From: an uncultured Psychrosphaera sp.
GTDB taxonomy: Bacteria > Pseudomonadota > Gammaproteobacteria > Enterobacterales > Alteromonadaceae
Assembly (NCBI RefSeq): GCF_947500655.1
Contig: NZ_CANMSK010000004.1
Coordinates: 186,001 to 250,000, forward strand
Reading direction: 5' to 3'
Length of the DNA: 64,000 bases
The notes under the pieces are model-generated. The model worked only from the letters and a program-made list of their open reading frames with translations. It had not been told where the DNA came from and did no database searches. Position numbers and translations under genes: made by a program. Position 1 is the stretch's first letter, and every line of letters begins with the position of its first letter. Positions 16,458-28,083 of the stretch are shown here, in pieces.

Positions 16458-17780
<1,323 letters not shown>

Positions 17781-17938
17781 TTAGGCGGGGATTCTACCAA
17801 AAATATCAGAAGAAGATCACACGATTTTTTTTAATTCACTGCGAGAAGTAAGTATCACTATGATATATAAGGATAATTTATTTTAAAATAAAATATAACA
17901 AGGTAGTTATTTACCCGTACGAGCTAGGTTTTACTTTA

Positions 17939-17963
17939 CAAAGTGATGTTATAACCATCACTT
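17939..17963 (-). terminator. Hairpin after yjeT
   Basis: AAAGTGATG/CATCACTTT stem with a 7-base loop, 12 bp beyond the yjeT stop. The T tail on the minus strand is poor, so termination is only inferred. Confidence 0.5.
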
Positions 17964-17974
17964 TGATTAAACTT

Positions 17975-18151
17975 TTATCTGAAAAATAACAATAAAGCAC
18001 CCAAAGTAAATAACACACCACCGACTATGCGAATGGTAGAAATAGGTTCTAATGCCAATTTCTGCACATAGTTGTGCCATTGCTTTGGAAATAATAAAGG
18101 CATCATTCCCTCAACAATAAGTACAAATCCAATAATCGTAAGCCAGTCCAT
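17975..18151 (-). CDS. yjeT: YjeT family membrane protein (DUF2065)
   Basis: 58 residues beginning MDWLTIIGFVLIVEGMMPL, the hallmark of DUF2065, with two membrane helices (about 4-20 and 40-57) around a short loop FPKQWHNYV. A good AGGGG site precedes the ATG, which lies 2 bp after the upstream stop. The gene occupies the hflC-yjeT-purA position known from E. coli, although an aminotransferase-like gene is inserted here. Function unknown. Confidence 0.85.
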   Translation of the reverse strand: MDWLTIIGFVLIVEGMMPLLFPKQWHNYVQKLALEPISTIRIVGGVLFTLGALLLFFR

Positions 18152-18153
18152 AA

Positions 18154-19308
18154 TTACCCCTGTGCCAAGCAGTTGAGATCGTATTGTTGCGGATTGTGAT
18201 AAATCGCAAAACCAAAACGCAATCTGTCACCTCTAAAATCGGTTTTGATACCATGAGTATCTAATTTTTTTGCTAATTCAACCACATCGTCCTCCGCTAA
18301 TTTAAATGTCAAAAAATGACCGTGAGCGCTGTTTGGGGTTAATAAATTAGACCTGTTGAGTAACGGATGATTTAGTTTATCAATGTGCTGTAAAAATACT
18401 TGCTGACAATTCTCTACGTACTGATGAATAACCTCAACACTTAATCCTTCTTGTTCAAACAAGGTTAAACTAGCGTGCAGGCGGTACATAGCAGTGTAAT
18501 CTATGGTTGCCCCAGCAAACTGCTGTCCATTTTTTGCATAGCCGACATGGCCTTCTTGTCTTTGATGTAAATCACCAAATTCAGCAAACCAGCCAGTATA
18601 TATTGGTTGATAGTCACCGTCTGGCACAACAGCAAAGCATGCACCTTCACCACCTTGGGCATATTTGTAACTTCCGGCTAAATAAAACACTTGTTGTTCA
18701 AGTTCAGACAAGTCCGTTGGTATAGCAAAAAATCCATGGTAACCGTCAATGGTGATCAAAGGTTTGGTCGGTAGTTTTTTTACAAAATCCGTTAAATTGT
18801 TAATGGCGTAGCCTGAGTTAAAAAATACCTGACTTACAAATATCCAATCATAGCCCCCTTCATTCGCCGCAGCGGTGAACCTTTGTTCAAAAGTAGCAAA
18901 TGGCTCAGTCGCAATCCGTGTAATTTCAACTAAACCAGCTTGATCTAAGCGCTCAGATTGTCTTTGGAACGAATAAAACTCACTATCGGTTGTGAGTATT
19001 TTAATTTTTTTATTTGGGTCAAAACTAGAATATATTCTGTACAACAATTCATGTGTATTGGGTGCGAAAACAATACGTTCTGATGAAGTTAAGTTTAATG
19101 CCTTGGCAATTAACTTTTGTGTTGCGGGTAATTTATTAGCAAAAATATATTCCCACTTTTCATCAACCATATTAGCCGTGTCATCCCAATAGTCCAACAT
19201 GGCTTGGCGAGTCACATCTGGCCAATAGTGATGACTATGACACGCAAAGTGTTGAACATTAGGGCGAGCCGCTAGAAACTGTTTGTATAAATGTTGATAA
19301 GTAGCCAT
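18154..19308 (-). CDS. Class V aminotransferase / kynureninase-like PLP enzyme
   Basis: 384 residues. Fold-type I PLP protein of the class V group: FACHSHHYWPD near the start, a small-domain/large-domain layout, ITIDGYHGFFAIP with the PLP-contacting Asp, and AGSYKYAQGGEG with the probable Schiff-base Lys. These resemble kynureninases, but the sequence is short for that enzyme and no kyn pathway gene is nearby, so the substrate is open. The stop is 2 bp before yjeT, suggesting one transcript. It interrupts the usual hflC-yjeT order. Confidence 0.75.
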   Translation of the reverse strand: MATYQHLYKQFLAARPNVQHFACHSHHYWPDVTRQAMLDYWDDTANMVDEKWEYIFANKLPATQKLIAKALNLTSSERIVFAPNTHELLYRIYSSFDPNKKIKILTTDSEFYSFQRQSERLDQAGLVEITRIATEPFATFEQRFTAAANEGGYDWIFVSQVFFNSGYAINNLTDFVKKLPTKPLITIDGYHGFFAIPTDLSELEQQVFYLAGSYKYAQGGEGACFAVVPDGDYQPIYTGWFAEFGDLHQRQEGHVGYAKNGQQFAGATIDYTAMYRLHASLTLFEQEGLSVEVIHQYVENCQQVFLQHIDKLNHPLLNRSNLLTPNSAHGHFLTFKLAEDDVVELAKKLDTHGIKTDFRGDRLRFGFAIYHNPQQYDLNCLAQG

Positions 19309-19334
19309 GACAGAACCATTGATATGAAGGGATT

Positions 19335-19362
19335 AATACCAATTGTATTAATGAATTGGTAT
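19335..19362. repeat. ATACCAATT inverted repeat
   Basis: ATACCAATT and AATTGGTAT flank a 10-base loop between the aminotransferase-like gene and the hflC terminator. Same family as the longer palindrome at 16251-16306. Confidence 0.7.
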
Positions 19363-19404
19363 AACTCATGCTATTAAACTACCCAGTTATTAACATTCAG
19401 GCAA

Positions 19405-19441
19405 TAAAAAAGGCCCTGTTATTTTATAACAGGGCCTTATT
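19405..19441 (-). terminator. Terminator after hflC
   Basis: AAGGCCCTGTTAT/ATAACAGGGCCTT: a long stem with a short TTT loop, 20 bp after the hflC stop. Confidence 0.88.
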
Positions 19442-19461
19442 AAATTACATCTTTGTAACGA

Positions 19462-20337
19462 TTACTTACCTGATGTCGACTTCATGTATTTAAAGAAGTC
19501 ATTATCTGGTTCAACAATCATAATATCGTTTTTGCTGTTAAAGCTGTTTTTATACGCTTCTAAACTACGTACAAAAGCAAAAAACTCTGGGTTTTTATTA
19601 AATGCTTTTGCATATAACTGAGCAGCAGTTGCTTCACCACCACCACGTAATATTTGAGCTTCACGTTCAGCTTCAGCTAGCATAACTGTAATTTTAGCGT
19701 CTATGTCTGCACGTAAAATTTCAGCTCGCTCTTTACCTTCTGAACGATGTTTCTTAGCTACTTTTAAGCGTTCTGTACGCATACGTTCAAATATAAACTT
19801 ACTCACCTCTAGTGGTAAATTAATTTGTTTAACACGTACGTCTAATACTTCAATACCTAAGTCACTTGTGCTTTTTGCAGCTTCAATTGCTTGTTGCATT
19901 AGCTCTTCACGTTCACCAGAGACGATCTCTTTGATAGTACGAGTACCAAACTCAGTTCTTAAAGCATTGTTTACTTTCTGCTTTAATAATTGTTCAGCTT
20001 GTGATTTTAAGTTACCTGTTGATAGGTAGTAAGTAGCGAAATCTGATATACGCCATTTAATAAACGAATCAACAATTAAGTCTTTTTTCTCTGCAGTAAC
20101 AAAACGGTCAGCTGAATCATCTAACGTTTGTAGACGAGCATCCAACACTCTTACTTTTTCAACAAAAGGTAATTTAAAATGTAAACCTGGCTTATAAACA
20201 ACAGCTTGTTCTGCACTGTCACGCTTTACTTTACCAAATTGAATAACGATCCCACGCTCACCTTCCTTCACTACAAATAATGAAGAAAATGATAATAAGC
20301 CAAGTAAAACTAAGGTAATAATACTAAAATTTTTCAT
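19462..20337 (-). CDS. hflC: HflC, modulator of FtsH protease
   Basis: 291 residues. With HflK it forms the large SPFH-family cage around FtsH in the inner membrane and limits its access to membrane substrates. One N-terminal membrane helix (about 3-21) is followed by an SPFH/band-7 domain (GERGIVIQFGKV to about 190) and a long helical region (AEREAQILRGGGEATAAQLYAKAF). It begins 2 bp after the hflK stop, so translation is probably coupled. Length is a little below E. coli HflC (334). Confidence 0.95.
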   Translation of the reverse strand: MKNFSIITLVLLGLLSFSSLFVVKEGERGIVIQFGKVKRDSAEQAVVYKPGLHFKLPFVEKVRVLDARLQTLDDSADRFVTAEKKDLIVDSFIKWRISDFATYYLSTGNLKSQAEQLLKQKVNNALRTEFGTRTIKEIVSGEREELMQQAIEAAKSTSDLGIEVLDVRVKQINLPLEVSKFIFERMRTERLKVAKKHRSEGKERAEILRADIDAKITVMLAEAEREAQILRGGGEATAAQLYAKAFNKNPEFFAFVRSLEAYKNSFNSKNDIMIVEPDNDFFKYMKSTSGK

Positions 20338-20339
20338 GC

Positions 20340-21506
20340 TTAGTTTCTCCCGTCGTTGAATCGGTCAGAACGCGAACTTGAGTTTGTTGTGCTTTGAGTA
20401 GGTTGAGTTGTATTACCTGAACCTGTGTTGTAATTAACATTTTCTCTTGTACCACTCGCGTTTGTATTAGTTTGCTGCTTCTGCTGCTGCATTATTTTAT
20501 CCAACGGAAGATACATCATGTTGCCACTACCGGTAGTGTTAACAATGATTTTTGTTGTATTAGAATAAACTTGTTCCATTGTTTCTAAATATAAACGGTC
20601 TTTCGTTACTTTAGGCGCCAGTTTATATTCAGGTAATAATTGTTCAAACTTAGAAACTTGACCTTGTGCAGCCAAAATTTTACCTTGTTTATAAGCTGTC
20701 GCTTCCTGAACCATACGATTCACTTGGCCACGAGCTGCAGGTTCAACTTCACTTTCGTAAGCTTTTGCTTCATTAACAAAACGAACTTCATCTTCCTGTG
20801 CCGCAATCGCGTCATCAAATGCATCTTTTACTTCTTCAGGAGGACGAGCGTCTTTAAAGTTAACGTCGACTATGATTAAGCCAAGGTTATAAGACTTGAT
20901 GATCCCGTCTAGTTCACGCCATGTATCTTGACGAACAACTTCACGACCAGAGGTTAAGATATCATCCATTTTTGAATGACCAACAACCATACGCAAAGCA
21001 CTATCAGTTGCTTGACGTAAGCTGTTTTCTGGATTTGGCGTAGAGAACAAGTAATTACGTGGATTGACAACTTTATACTGCACTTCCATTTCAACACGTA
21101 CTACATTTTCATCTTTAGTCAGCATAAAGCCTGACGATGGTAGAGTTCTAACAGTTTGAATATTTACTGGATAAACTTCTTGGATAAATGTCCATTTAAA
21201 TTGGATACCAGGTTCTTCTAACGAAGAATACTCACCAAAAGTCAAAACCACACCGCGCTCGGCTTCTTTTAATGTATAAATACCTGAGATAACCCATATT
21301 AAAAAAGCAGCAACTAATACTAATATAATACCAATTGAACCCGACGATTTCTTACCTGACCCTGATGGTTTACCACCACCAAACATGCCATTAAAACGTT
21401 TACCTAAATCTTTAAACAACTCATCCAAATCAGGTGGTCCCTGATCTTTACCGCGATTCTTCCACGGGTCGTTGTCGTTGTTATTTCCCGGTTCGTTCCA
21501 GGCCAT
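20340..21506 (-). CDS. hflK: HflK, modulator of FtsH protease
   Basis: 388 residues from the ATG at 21506, preceded by GGAG at 7 bp and giving the family start MAWNEPGNN; four more codons are open upstream. A Gly/Asp/Asn-rich N-terminal tail with GPPDLDELFKDL is followed by one membrane helix (about 61-80), the SPFH domain and a helical segment. The C-terminus is low complexity, rich in Gln, Asn, Ser and Thr. Partner hflC follows immediately. An internal 'ataccaattga' (about 21330) resembles the intergenic repeat family but is in frame. Confidence 0.95.
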   Translation of the reverse strand: MAWNEPGNNNDNDPWKNRGKDQGPPDLDELFKDLGKRFNGMFGGGKPSGSGKKSSGSIGIILVLVAAFLIWVISGIYTLKEAERGVVLTFGEYSSLEEPGIQFKWTFIQEVYPVNIQTVRTLPSSGFMLTKDENVVRVEMEVQYKVVNPRNYLFSTPNPENSLRQATDSALRMVVGHSKMDDILTSGREVVRQDTWRELDGIIKSYNLGLIIVDVNFKDARPPEEVKDAFDDAIAAQEDEVRFVNEAKAYESEVEPAARGQVNRMVQEATAYKQGKILAAQGQVSKFEQLLPEYKLAPKVTKDRLYLETMEQVYSNTTKIIVNTTGSGNMMYLPLDKIMQQQKQQTNTNASGTRENVNYNTGSGNTTQPTQSTTNSSSRSDRFNDGRN

Positions 21507-21606
21507 AAATTGCTCCAATCTATATCTAAAGTTTCTGTTCGTTAATTTAACAAAAGTGCCAAAATAACGCTATGTAATCTATGAAAAATTAATAACTTTA
21601 CTGTAT

Positions 21607-22896
21607 CTAGTGCTGAACACGCCATTTTTCAATGCCGTACCCCAGTTGTTTTTTAATTTTCTGCTCATCGACCAAGGAAATTCGGACATGTGTTAGCCAA
21701 TTCCCCTCATCATTAATCTTTTCATCTAGCACTGCATTTAACTGATACAAACTAGCACGTAATTTGCCTTCTGTTGCAGGTAACATTAAATTCATTTCAA
21801 CCATAGCTAAACCAAGTATTTCAGAAATAGCTTGTTTAACTAACTCCATACCTTGTTTATCTTGCGCTGAGCACCAAACAGCAATAGGTAAACCTTCATC
21901 ATTGCGTTCAATATGCGGCTTAATTCCATCTAATAAATCGATTTTATTAAATATTAATAACTGGGTTACATCGTCAGCTTCGATTTCTTTTAATACTTCA
22001 TGCACTTGTTCCATGTTGTCAGCGCGACGAACATCAGCAGCATCCACAACATGTAATTGTAAATCAGCTTCCCGGGTTTCAATAAGTGTTGCTTTAAAAG
22101 CCGCCACAAGATCATGTGGTAAATGACGAATAAAACCAACCGTATCGGCTAAAATGGTTTCGCCAACATCGACAATATCGATTTTTCTTAATGTGGGATC
22201 AAGAGTCGCAAATAACTGATCCGCCGCATAAACATCAGCATCGGTTATTGCATTAAATAACGTGGATTTCCCCGCATTGGTGTAACCAACCAAAGAAACC
22301 GTTGGAACCTCTGCTTTTTTGCGAGAACGACGGCCTTGCTCACGTTGTTTAGACACTTTTTCTAAACGTCCTAAAATGTGGCTAATTCTGGCGCGTAATA
22401 ATCGGCGGTCGGTTTCTAATTGAGTTTCACCCGGACCACGTAAACCTATTCCGCCTTTTTGACGTTCTAAGTGAGTCCATCCTCGAATAAGGCGAGTGGA
22501 AATATGTTTCAACTGGGCAAGCTCTACCTGTAGCTTACCTTCATGGGTTCTAGCTCTTTGTGCAAAGATATCCAGTATTAAACCCGTTCGGTTTAGTACT
22601 CGACATTGCAATAAGGCTTCTAAATTTCTTTCTTGGGAAGGAGATAACGAATGATTAAAAATCACAATATCAGCATTTTCAAGTTTCACAGCGTCTGCAA
22701 TTTCTTGGGCTTTACCTGTACCAACATAATACTTTGCATCGGGATTTTTTCTGGTTGTGGTGATCACAGACAAAGCTGTAACACCGGCAGAGGAAACCAA
22801 CAAACCTAACTCTTCTAAGTCTTCTCTGTCATTTTCGTCAGAGAAATTGACGTGAACTAATATCGCTCGTTCACCGCCTTCATGTCTATCAAACAA
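21607..22896 (-). CDS. hflX: Ribosome-associated GTPase HflX
   Basis: 429 residues, TTG start giving MFDRHEGGE as in E. coli. HflX binds 50S subunits and splits stalled ribosomes under stress. It has an N-terminal HflX domain with a GTGKAQEI segment and SPSQERNLE, a coiled linker, then the GTPase domain with [12 protein letters not shown] (G1), DTVGF (G3) and NKID (G4). The C-terminal domain is short. It is in the hfq-hflX-hflK-hflC order, with a hairpin after hfq that may attenuate transcription. Confidence 0.95.
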   Translation of the reverse strand: MFDRHEGGERAILVHVNFSDENDREDLEELGLLVSSAGVTALSVITTTRKNPDAKYYVGTGKAQEIADAVKLENADIVIFNHSLSPSQERNLEALLQCRVLNRTGLILDIFAQRARTHEGKLQVELAQLKHISTRLIRGWTHLERQKGGIGLRGPGETQLETDRRLLRARISHILGRLEKVSKQREQGRRSRKKAEVPTVSLVGYTNAGKSTLFNAITDADVYAADQLFATLDPTLRKIDIVDVGETILADTVGFIRHLPHDLVAAFKATLIETREADLQLHVVDAADVRRADNMEQVHEVLKEIEADDVTQLLIFNKIDLLDGIKPHIERNDEGLPIAVWCSAQDKQGMELVKQAISEILGLAMVEMNLMLPATEGKLRASLYQLNAVLDEKINDEGNWLTHVRISLVDEQKIKKQLGYGIEKWRVQH

Positions 22897-22925
22897 TACC
22901 GTGTCCTAGTTATTTATAACAACGC

Positions 22926-22961
22926 AAAAAAGGAAATACACATTGCGTATTCCCTTTTTAT
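22926..22961 (-). terminator. Hairpin between hfq and hflX
   Basis: An imperfect stem AAGGGAATACGC/ATGTGTATTTCC on the minus strand with a T run after it. It lies about 30 bp after hfq, so it probably gives partial termination before hflX. Confidence 0.65.
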
Positions 22962-22991
22962 ATTAATCGTAATATTTATAACAAATATCGA

Positions 22992-23240
22992 TTATTCAGT
23001 TTCGTCTGCACCAGCTTGATAATGCGGATTTGTTTGAAATGGTCTAGCTGGAACTATCGTTGAAATGGCGTGTTTATATACCATTTGGCTCAAAGTATTT
23101 TTTAACAAGATCACAAATTGATCAAATGACTCAACTTGTCCTTGCAGCTTAATACCGTTTACTAAATAGATGGAAACTGGAATACGTTCACGACGTAACG
23201 CATTCAAAAATGGGTCCTGTAAGGACTGCCCCTTGGCCAT
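22992..23240 (-). CDS. hfq: RNA chaperone Hfq
   Basis: 82 residues. Hexameric Sm-like ring that pairs small RNAs with mRNAs. Sm1 and Sm2 are intact: [20 protein letters not shown], then [13 protein letters not shown], then [13 protein letters not shown]. The disordered C-tail is short, as is common outside enterobacteria. It lies 70 bp after miaA in the conserved miaA-hfq-hflX order. Confidence 0.97.
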   Translation of the reverse strand: MAKGQSLQDPFLNALRRERIPVSIYLVNGIKLQGQVESFDQFVILLKNTLSQMVYKHAISTIVPARPFQTNPHYQAGADETE

Positions 23241-23310
23241 GTTTCTTCCCTCTTTTTATTATTTATTGTTATTTTTTTGTTAGAAACTGATAAATTAAAT
23301 GTCTAACAAG

Positions 23311-24246
23311 TTAATAGCTTAGCGAGTTTAATATTCGTTGCAAGTTTTCTTTTTCATTACCAATGACTAATTGAGTCATGTCTGGCCAATTTCGCAACCA
23401 AGTCAATTGCCTTTTCGCCAATTGGCGTGTGGCAACTACACCTCTGAATATCATTTCTTCATAATCTAATTTGCCGTCCAGATATTCCCACATTTGTCGA
23501 TAACCAACAGAACGCATTGACGGAAGATCTAAATGTAAATCACCTCTTTTATATAAGGCCTTAACTTCATTTTCAAACCCTGCTTTGAGCATTAAATGAA
23601 ATCGTTGTTCTATACGCTGATGTAATTTAGTTTTATCTTCACACTGGAAAGCAAATTGTTTGACTGGATAGGGTATCGGCCGCTTTTCTTTTTTCATTAA
23701 GTCGGACATTGATTGACCGCTAATTAAAAAGATTTCGTAAGCCCGATTGATCCGTTGTGGGTCATTCGGGTGTATACGTTGCGCCGACTCCGGATCAACT
23801 TTTGCCAACTCATCATGAATATAATTCCAGCCATGTTGTTCTGCTAGTTGTTGAATTTCAGCTCTAACTTGTTCTTGAGCTTCTGGTAATTCAGAAATAC
23901 CTTCAATCAAGGATTTAAAGTACATCATAGTGCCGCCAACTAAAATAGGGGTTTTCCCCTTTTTATAAGCGTTGTCTATTTCCGCTAGAGCATCACGTCT
24001 AAAATCAGCAGCTGAATACGTTTGAGCAGGATCTAAAAAGTTAATTAATTTATGAGGATAACGCTCCAACTCTTGCGATGTTGGTTTAGCGGTGCCGATA
24101 TCCATACCTTTATAAATTAATGCAGAATCAACACTTATGATCTCGCCATTAATTTGATCAGATAATTTCATAGCCAGATCAGTTTTTCCTGATGCCGTTG
24201 GCCCCATGATAGTGATCACTGGATTGTTAGCTTGTTGAGCTTGCAT
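23311..24246 (-). CDS. miaA: tRNA dimethylallyltransferase
   Basis: 311 residues. MiaA adds the isopentenyl group to A37 of tRNAs reading UNN codons. P-loop [11 protein letters not shown] is at residues 15-25, the substrate-binding [17 protein letters not shown] follows at about 40, and the later [12 protein letters not shown] is conserved. It is full length and sits between mutL and hfq. Confidence 0.96.
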   Translation of the reverse strand: MQAQQANNPVITIMGPTASGKTDLAMKLSDQINGEIISVDSALIYKGMDIGTAKPTSQELERYPHKLINFLDPAQTYSAADFRRDALAEIDNAYKKGKTPILVGGTMMYFKSLIEGISELPEAQEQVRAEIQQLAEQHGWNYIHDELAKVDPESAQRIHPNDPQRINRAYEIFLISGQSMSDLMKKEKRPIPYPVKQFAFQCEDKTKLHQRIEQRFHLMLKAGFENEVKALYKRGDLHLDLPSMRSVGYRQMWEYLDGKLDYEEMIFRGVVATRQLAKRQLTWLRNWPDMTQLVIGNEKENLQRILNSLSY

Positions 24247-24284
24247 AATTTATTCGTTATTTCCTAATGCACATATTAATCGCG

Positions 24285-26231
24285 TTACCGACTTAGTAAG
24301 TATTCAGCATCTAATTTTAATGCGGTGTCTTTTAATTCAGTTATAAAATCAGTTTTTTGAGCCTGTTTCAGCAAAAAGTTGATAACTTGTTGCACTGATG
24401 CCAGCTGTGATTTTTGTTCTAAAATATTTGCAACTAATGACTCAGTCGTTAACGCTTGTGCCATAATTCGATTGAAAAACATAGGTAGCGTTTGGCTGTT
24501 TTCATTACTACGTAGTACCGCCGGAACTTGTTTTACAATTAAAAATTGTTGATGTAATAACAAATCAAAACCATTAGCCAACAATATATCTAGATGCTGT
24601 TTGCACCACAGGGTTTCATCTTCTGTGAGCTTTAATCTGATAGGTACTAGTAGAGGTGTTTGTGTTAAACGCTGCTCACAAGTTAACTCTGAAGCGCCCA
24701 TTGATGGTTTATAATATTGCTTAACATCAACAAGCCATATTTCTTGTTCAACTTGGCAATAAGCGTACCTGAGCTTTTCTACAAATAATATAGAGAATTT
24801 TTCAGCTAAATTATTATTGTTGTCTGTTGATCTTACCGCTTCCGCTGACTGAGGTGCTATATTTTTTCCAGCATGCTCCAATGCTTGATGCATTTGATTA
24901 GCAGCAAAGTTACTTTTGGCAACCGCATCTATTCCGGAAGAGCGTGTTGTCTTTACGTTACTATGCAAACCTGAGAACGAATTAACATTTGGTCTTGATT
25001 GTCCAAAGCCTCTAGGGTCATGTTTAGTGACTAGTTCAGTTTTTTGAATTTCAGTTTTAGCAACGGCGTCTTGATAATCTTGGTTTGGTTCAGCTAACCA
25101 GGTTGGCTTAGCTGTCTTTTTTTCTTGTGTAAAAGTTGGTAAAGCCGAGTCGCCATTAGTTACATCATCGGTTAAAGGCTGTTCTTGCTTTAGCTCTTCA
25201 AGGCTAGTCTGGCTGCTCGTTTCAAAGCTGGCTAACGCATCTTTAATGGTTTTAACAATAAGATCATGTAATAAACGTGCATGATGAAACCGTACTTCGT
25301 GCTTAGCAGGATGCACATTAACGTCCACTTCATTAGCCGGAAGCTCAATAAAGATAACGTATTCTGGTAATTGTTCAGGATGTAATAGCTGACCGTATGA
25401 TTGCCTAATCGCATGCTGAATCAACTTATCTCGCATCATTCGGCCATTAACAAAAGAATACTGTGCTGGGTTAACCGATCCACATAACTCTGGAGCTTTA
25501 ATCCAAACTGCAATATTTACCTGATCGTATTGGCTAGTAAAGACACTCGCTGAGTCGATAAAATTACTGTTGATTACTTCAGCTATACGTTTACTTTTTT
25601 GTTCAACTAAGCCTAATTCTGCTGGATGCGCTCGATATTTCCGCACTACTTTTTGATTATGCTTCAAAATAAAATTAACATCAGGGCGACTAAGTGCAAT
25701 ACGTTTGATCAGCGTTTCAATATGATTAAATTCTGTTTTCTCTGCACGTAAAAATTTTCTTCTAGCGGGAGTATTAAAAAACAGATCTACAACATCGACA
25801 CTTGTACCATCAGGATGAGCCGCAGGTTTAATGTCGACATCCATCGACAGCCCTTCTGCGATTGCACTCCAAGCTTCATTTTGGTCAGCGGGTTTAGATG
25901 TCATGGTTAAGCGGGAAACTGAACTAATACTTGCTAAAGCTTCACCACGAAATCCTAGACTCACAATGGCTTCTAAGTCATCTATATTGGCAATTTTACT
26001 GGTAGCGTGGCGGGACAAAGCTAAGGTTAGTTGTTCTTTATCAATTCCCTTACCGTTATCGCGGATCAAAATACGTTTATGGCCACCGCGTTCAATGTCT
26101 ATTTCAACTTTGCTCGCACCAGCGTCCAACGCATTTTCTACTAATTCTTTTACAACTGAGGCTGGGCGTTCAACAACTTCACCCGCGGCAATTTGATTTG
26201 CCAATTGCGGAGGCAATTTTTTAATTGTCAT
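24285..26231 (-). CDS. mutL: DNA mismatch repair protein MutL
   Basis: 648 residues. Matchmaker between MutS and MutH/UvrD. The GHKL ATPase is complete: [29 protein letters not shown] and [11 protein letters not shown] in the first 160 residues. A long variable linker runs at about 340-455. The C-terminal dimerisation domain lacks the DQHA..E...E endonuclease motif, so this is the E. coli type that depends on MutH. It is followed by miaA and preceded 8 bp upstream by the amidase gene. Confidence 0.96.
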   Translation of the reverse strand: MTIKKLPPQLANQIAAGEVVERPASVVKELVENALDAGASKVEIDIERGGHKRILIRDNGKGIDKEQLTLALSRHATSKIANIDDLEAIVSLGFRGEALASISSVSRLTMTSKPADQNEAWSAIAEGLSMDVDIKPAAHPDGTSVDVVDLFFNTPARRKFLRAEKTEFNHIETLIKRIALSRPDVNFILKHNQKVVRKYRAHPAELGLVEQKSKRIAEVINSNFIDSASVFTSQYDQVNIAVWIKAPELCGSVNPAQYSFVNGRMMRDKLIQHAIRQSYGQLLHPEQLPEYVIFIELPANEVDVNVHPAKHEVRFHHARLLHDLIVKTIKDALASFETSSQTSLEELKQEQPLTDDVTNGDSALPTFTQEKKTAKPTWLAEPNQDYQDAVAKTEIQKTELVTKHDPRGFGQSRPNVNSFSGLHSNVKTTRSSGIDAVAKSNFAANQMHQALEHAGKNIAPQSAEAVRSTDNNNNLAEKFSILFVEKLRYAYCQVEQEIWLVDVKQYYKPSMGASELTCEQRLTQTPLLVPIRLKLTEDETLWCKQHLDILLANGFDLLLHQQFLIVKQVPAVLRSNENSQTLPMFFNRIMAQALTTESLVANILEQKSQLASVQQVINFLLKQAQKTDFITELKDTALKLDAEYLLSR

Positions 26232-26239
26232 AACAATTT

Positions 26240-27562
26240 CTAAGACTGAGGAATGGACAATACTTGCCCAACTTTAATACTATTTGTATTTAGGTTATTG
26301 GCTTTTTTAATCGTAGAAACCGTAACTTTATAATTTTGAGCTACTAAAGATAACGACTCACCACTTTTTACTCTGTGTTTTAAATCTTTGTATTTTGCGA
26401 AATACGAGCCATCAGGCGGATTTTTTCTATAATAAGAATCGACTGCATTAAAAATGGAGTGAGCCATTTTATTCTGAAACCAGTTATTGGTAAGTAATTT
26501 CTCTTCTTTGGGATTCGAGATAAAACCAGTTTCAACTAAGATAGATGGAATATCCGGTGATTTCAATACGCCAAAACTGGCAGATTGTGGTGTTCTTTTA
26601 TGTAACTGAGTTATGCCTTTTAACTCACCTAATATTTCTTTAGCAATTAAATAACCTTGGTCCATTGAGTGATCCATAGACATATCTAATAAGGTTCGTG
26701 CTAAGTACTTTTCTGTCGTGGTACTTTTAATTACTTCCCCAGCACCACCGAGTAACTCGGAATGTTTTTCTTTTTTCTCTAACCATTTACCAATTTCAGA
26801 GTTTGCTCTTCTTGGACTTAAAGTCCAAACGGCTGCACCAGCAGGTTTTGGTGATGTGTATGCATCGGCATGAATAGAGATAAGTAAGTCTGCATTGGCT
26901 TTTCTGGCTTTTTCTGTACGACCATGGAGACTAACGTAATAATCACCTGTTCTGGTCATTACTGCGGTTAATCCTTTTTGCTTATCTATTAATTTTTTTA
27001 CCTTTTTCGCAATTGCTAAAGTAATACGTTTTTCATAATTACCATGACTACCAATTGAACCTGGATCTTCTCCACCATGGCCTGCGTCTATCGCTATGAT
27101 AATGTTTCTATCTGATTTTATTTTCTTTTTTGTTTGTGCAACTTTCGCTTTGGTATCCATTAAATCTATAACCAGTCGATTACCGTATGGTGCCGTTGGT
27201 TTTAAAGCAAAAATGATAGGTTCTATTTTTTTATTAAGATCAAACACCAAACGACTGTCTGTTTTGTGTTTGGTTGCGCTGCGGATATTTTTCAAAATAT
27301 CACTAGATTGAGCTAAATAGGATAAATTAGCATCGATACGTGTGCCCTTTAAATCCAAAACTAAGCGTTCAGGGTTCGATAACGTAAAATAAGAATATTC
27401 AATTGATTGGGTTAAATCCAATACCACACGAGTTGAATCTGGTGAAGGCCAAACACGCACATTTTTAACCGTTTTAGCAGCAATAGCAGGCGTCGAAAAG
27501 CCAACTGTCATTACTAACAAACTGTTAATTAGGAGTATTCGGATTACACTGTTGAGCCACAT
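26240..27562 (-). CDS. amiB: N-acetylmuramoyl-L-alanine amidase (AmiB-like) with LysM
   Basis: 440 residues. Periplasmic amidase that splits septal peptidoglycan for daughter cell separation. Signal peptide about 1-29, AMIN domain about 33-130, Amidase_3 domain about 150-375 with the zinc ligands in [16 protein letters not shown] and the Glu of VETGF, and one C-terminal LysM module ([17 protein letters not shown]...). It is upstream of mutL as in E. coli, with 8 bp between them, indicating translational coupling or one operon. Confidence 0.93.
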   Translation of the reverse strand: MWLNSVIRILLINSLLVMTVGFSTPAIAAKTVKNVRVWPSPDSTRVVLDLTQSIEYSYFTLSNPERLVLDLKGTRIDANLSYLAQSSDILKNIRSATKHKTDSRLVFDLNKKIEPIIFALKPTAPYGNRLVIDLMDTKAKVAQTKKKIKSDRNIIIAIDAGHGGEDPGSIGSHGNYEKRITLAIAKKVKKLIDKQKGLTAVMTRTGDYYVSLHGRTEKARKANADLLISIHADAYTSPKPAGAAVWTLSPRRANSEIGKWLEKKEKHSELLGGAGEVIKSTTTEKYLARTLLDMSMDHSMDQGYLIAKEILGELKGITQLHKRTPQSASFGVLKSPDIPSILVETGFISNPKEEKLLTNNWFQNKMAHSIFNAVDSYYRKNPPDGSYFAKYKDLKHRVKSGESLSLVAQNYKVTVSTIKKANNLNTNSIKVGQVLSIPQS

Positions 27563-27594
27563 CTTATTTATTTATTCTCTTGTTATGTCTGGTT

Positions 27595-28062
27595 TTATAT
27601 CTGTTGTTCTAATAATGCTAATATTGATAAACCTTTAGGGTTATTAGCCACAAAGGTAATTATCCGCCCAGCATCAACATATTCTAATGTTATATCTAAA
27701 TCTGCTTCCGGTAAAATTCCCGCGCCTTTCTCAGGCCATTCGATTAAACAAAGCGAATTAAGTTCAAAATAATCACGTATCCCCATGAACTCTAATTCTT
27801 CCGGATCACCTAAACGATATAAGTCAAAATGATAGGCATTCACTAAGTCTAGCTCATATGGCTCAACTAAAGTATAAGTTGGGCTTTTTACATTGCCTTT
27901 ATGCCCTAAACCTTGAATAACACCGCGAGTAAAAGTGGTTTTTCCTGCACCTAAGTCGCCGTGCAAATAAACAATAGCACCATCTTTAACTACCAATGCC
28001 AACTTATTTCCCATCAGGACAGTTGCACTTTCGTCTTTTAATTCAACACTTAACTGATTCAT
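27595..28062 (-). CDS. tsaE: tRNA t6A37 biosynthesis ATPase TsaE
   Basis: 155 residues. TsaE works with TsaB and TsaD to make threonylcarbamoyl-adenosine at position 37 of ANN-reading tRNAs. Walker A is HGDLGAGKTTFTRG near residue 35, SPTYTLV and HFDLYRL follow, and LIEWPEKG is the family signature. It is followed by the amidase gene, as in E. coli. The nnr gene that usually precedes tsaE is absent; rng takes its place. Confidence 0.95.
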   Translation of the reverse strand: MNQLSVELKDESATVLMGNKLALVVKDGAIVYLHGDLGAGKTTFTRGVIQGLGHKGNVKSPTYTLVEPYELDLVNAYHFDLYRLGDPEELEFMGIRDYFELNSLCLIEWPEKGAGILPEADLDITLEYVDAGRIITFVANNPKGLSILALLEQQI

Positions 28063-28083
28063 ATTTTTACTATTGCTAATCGA

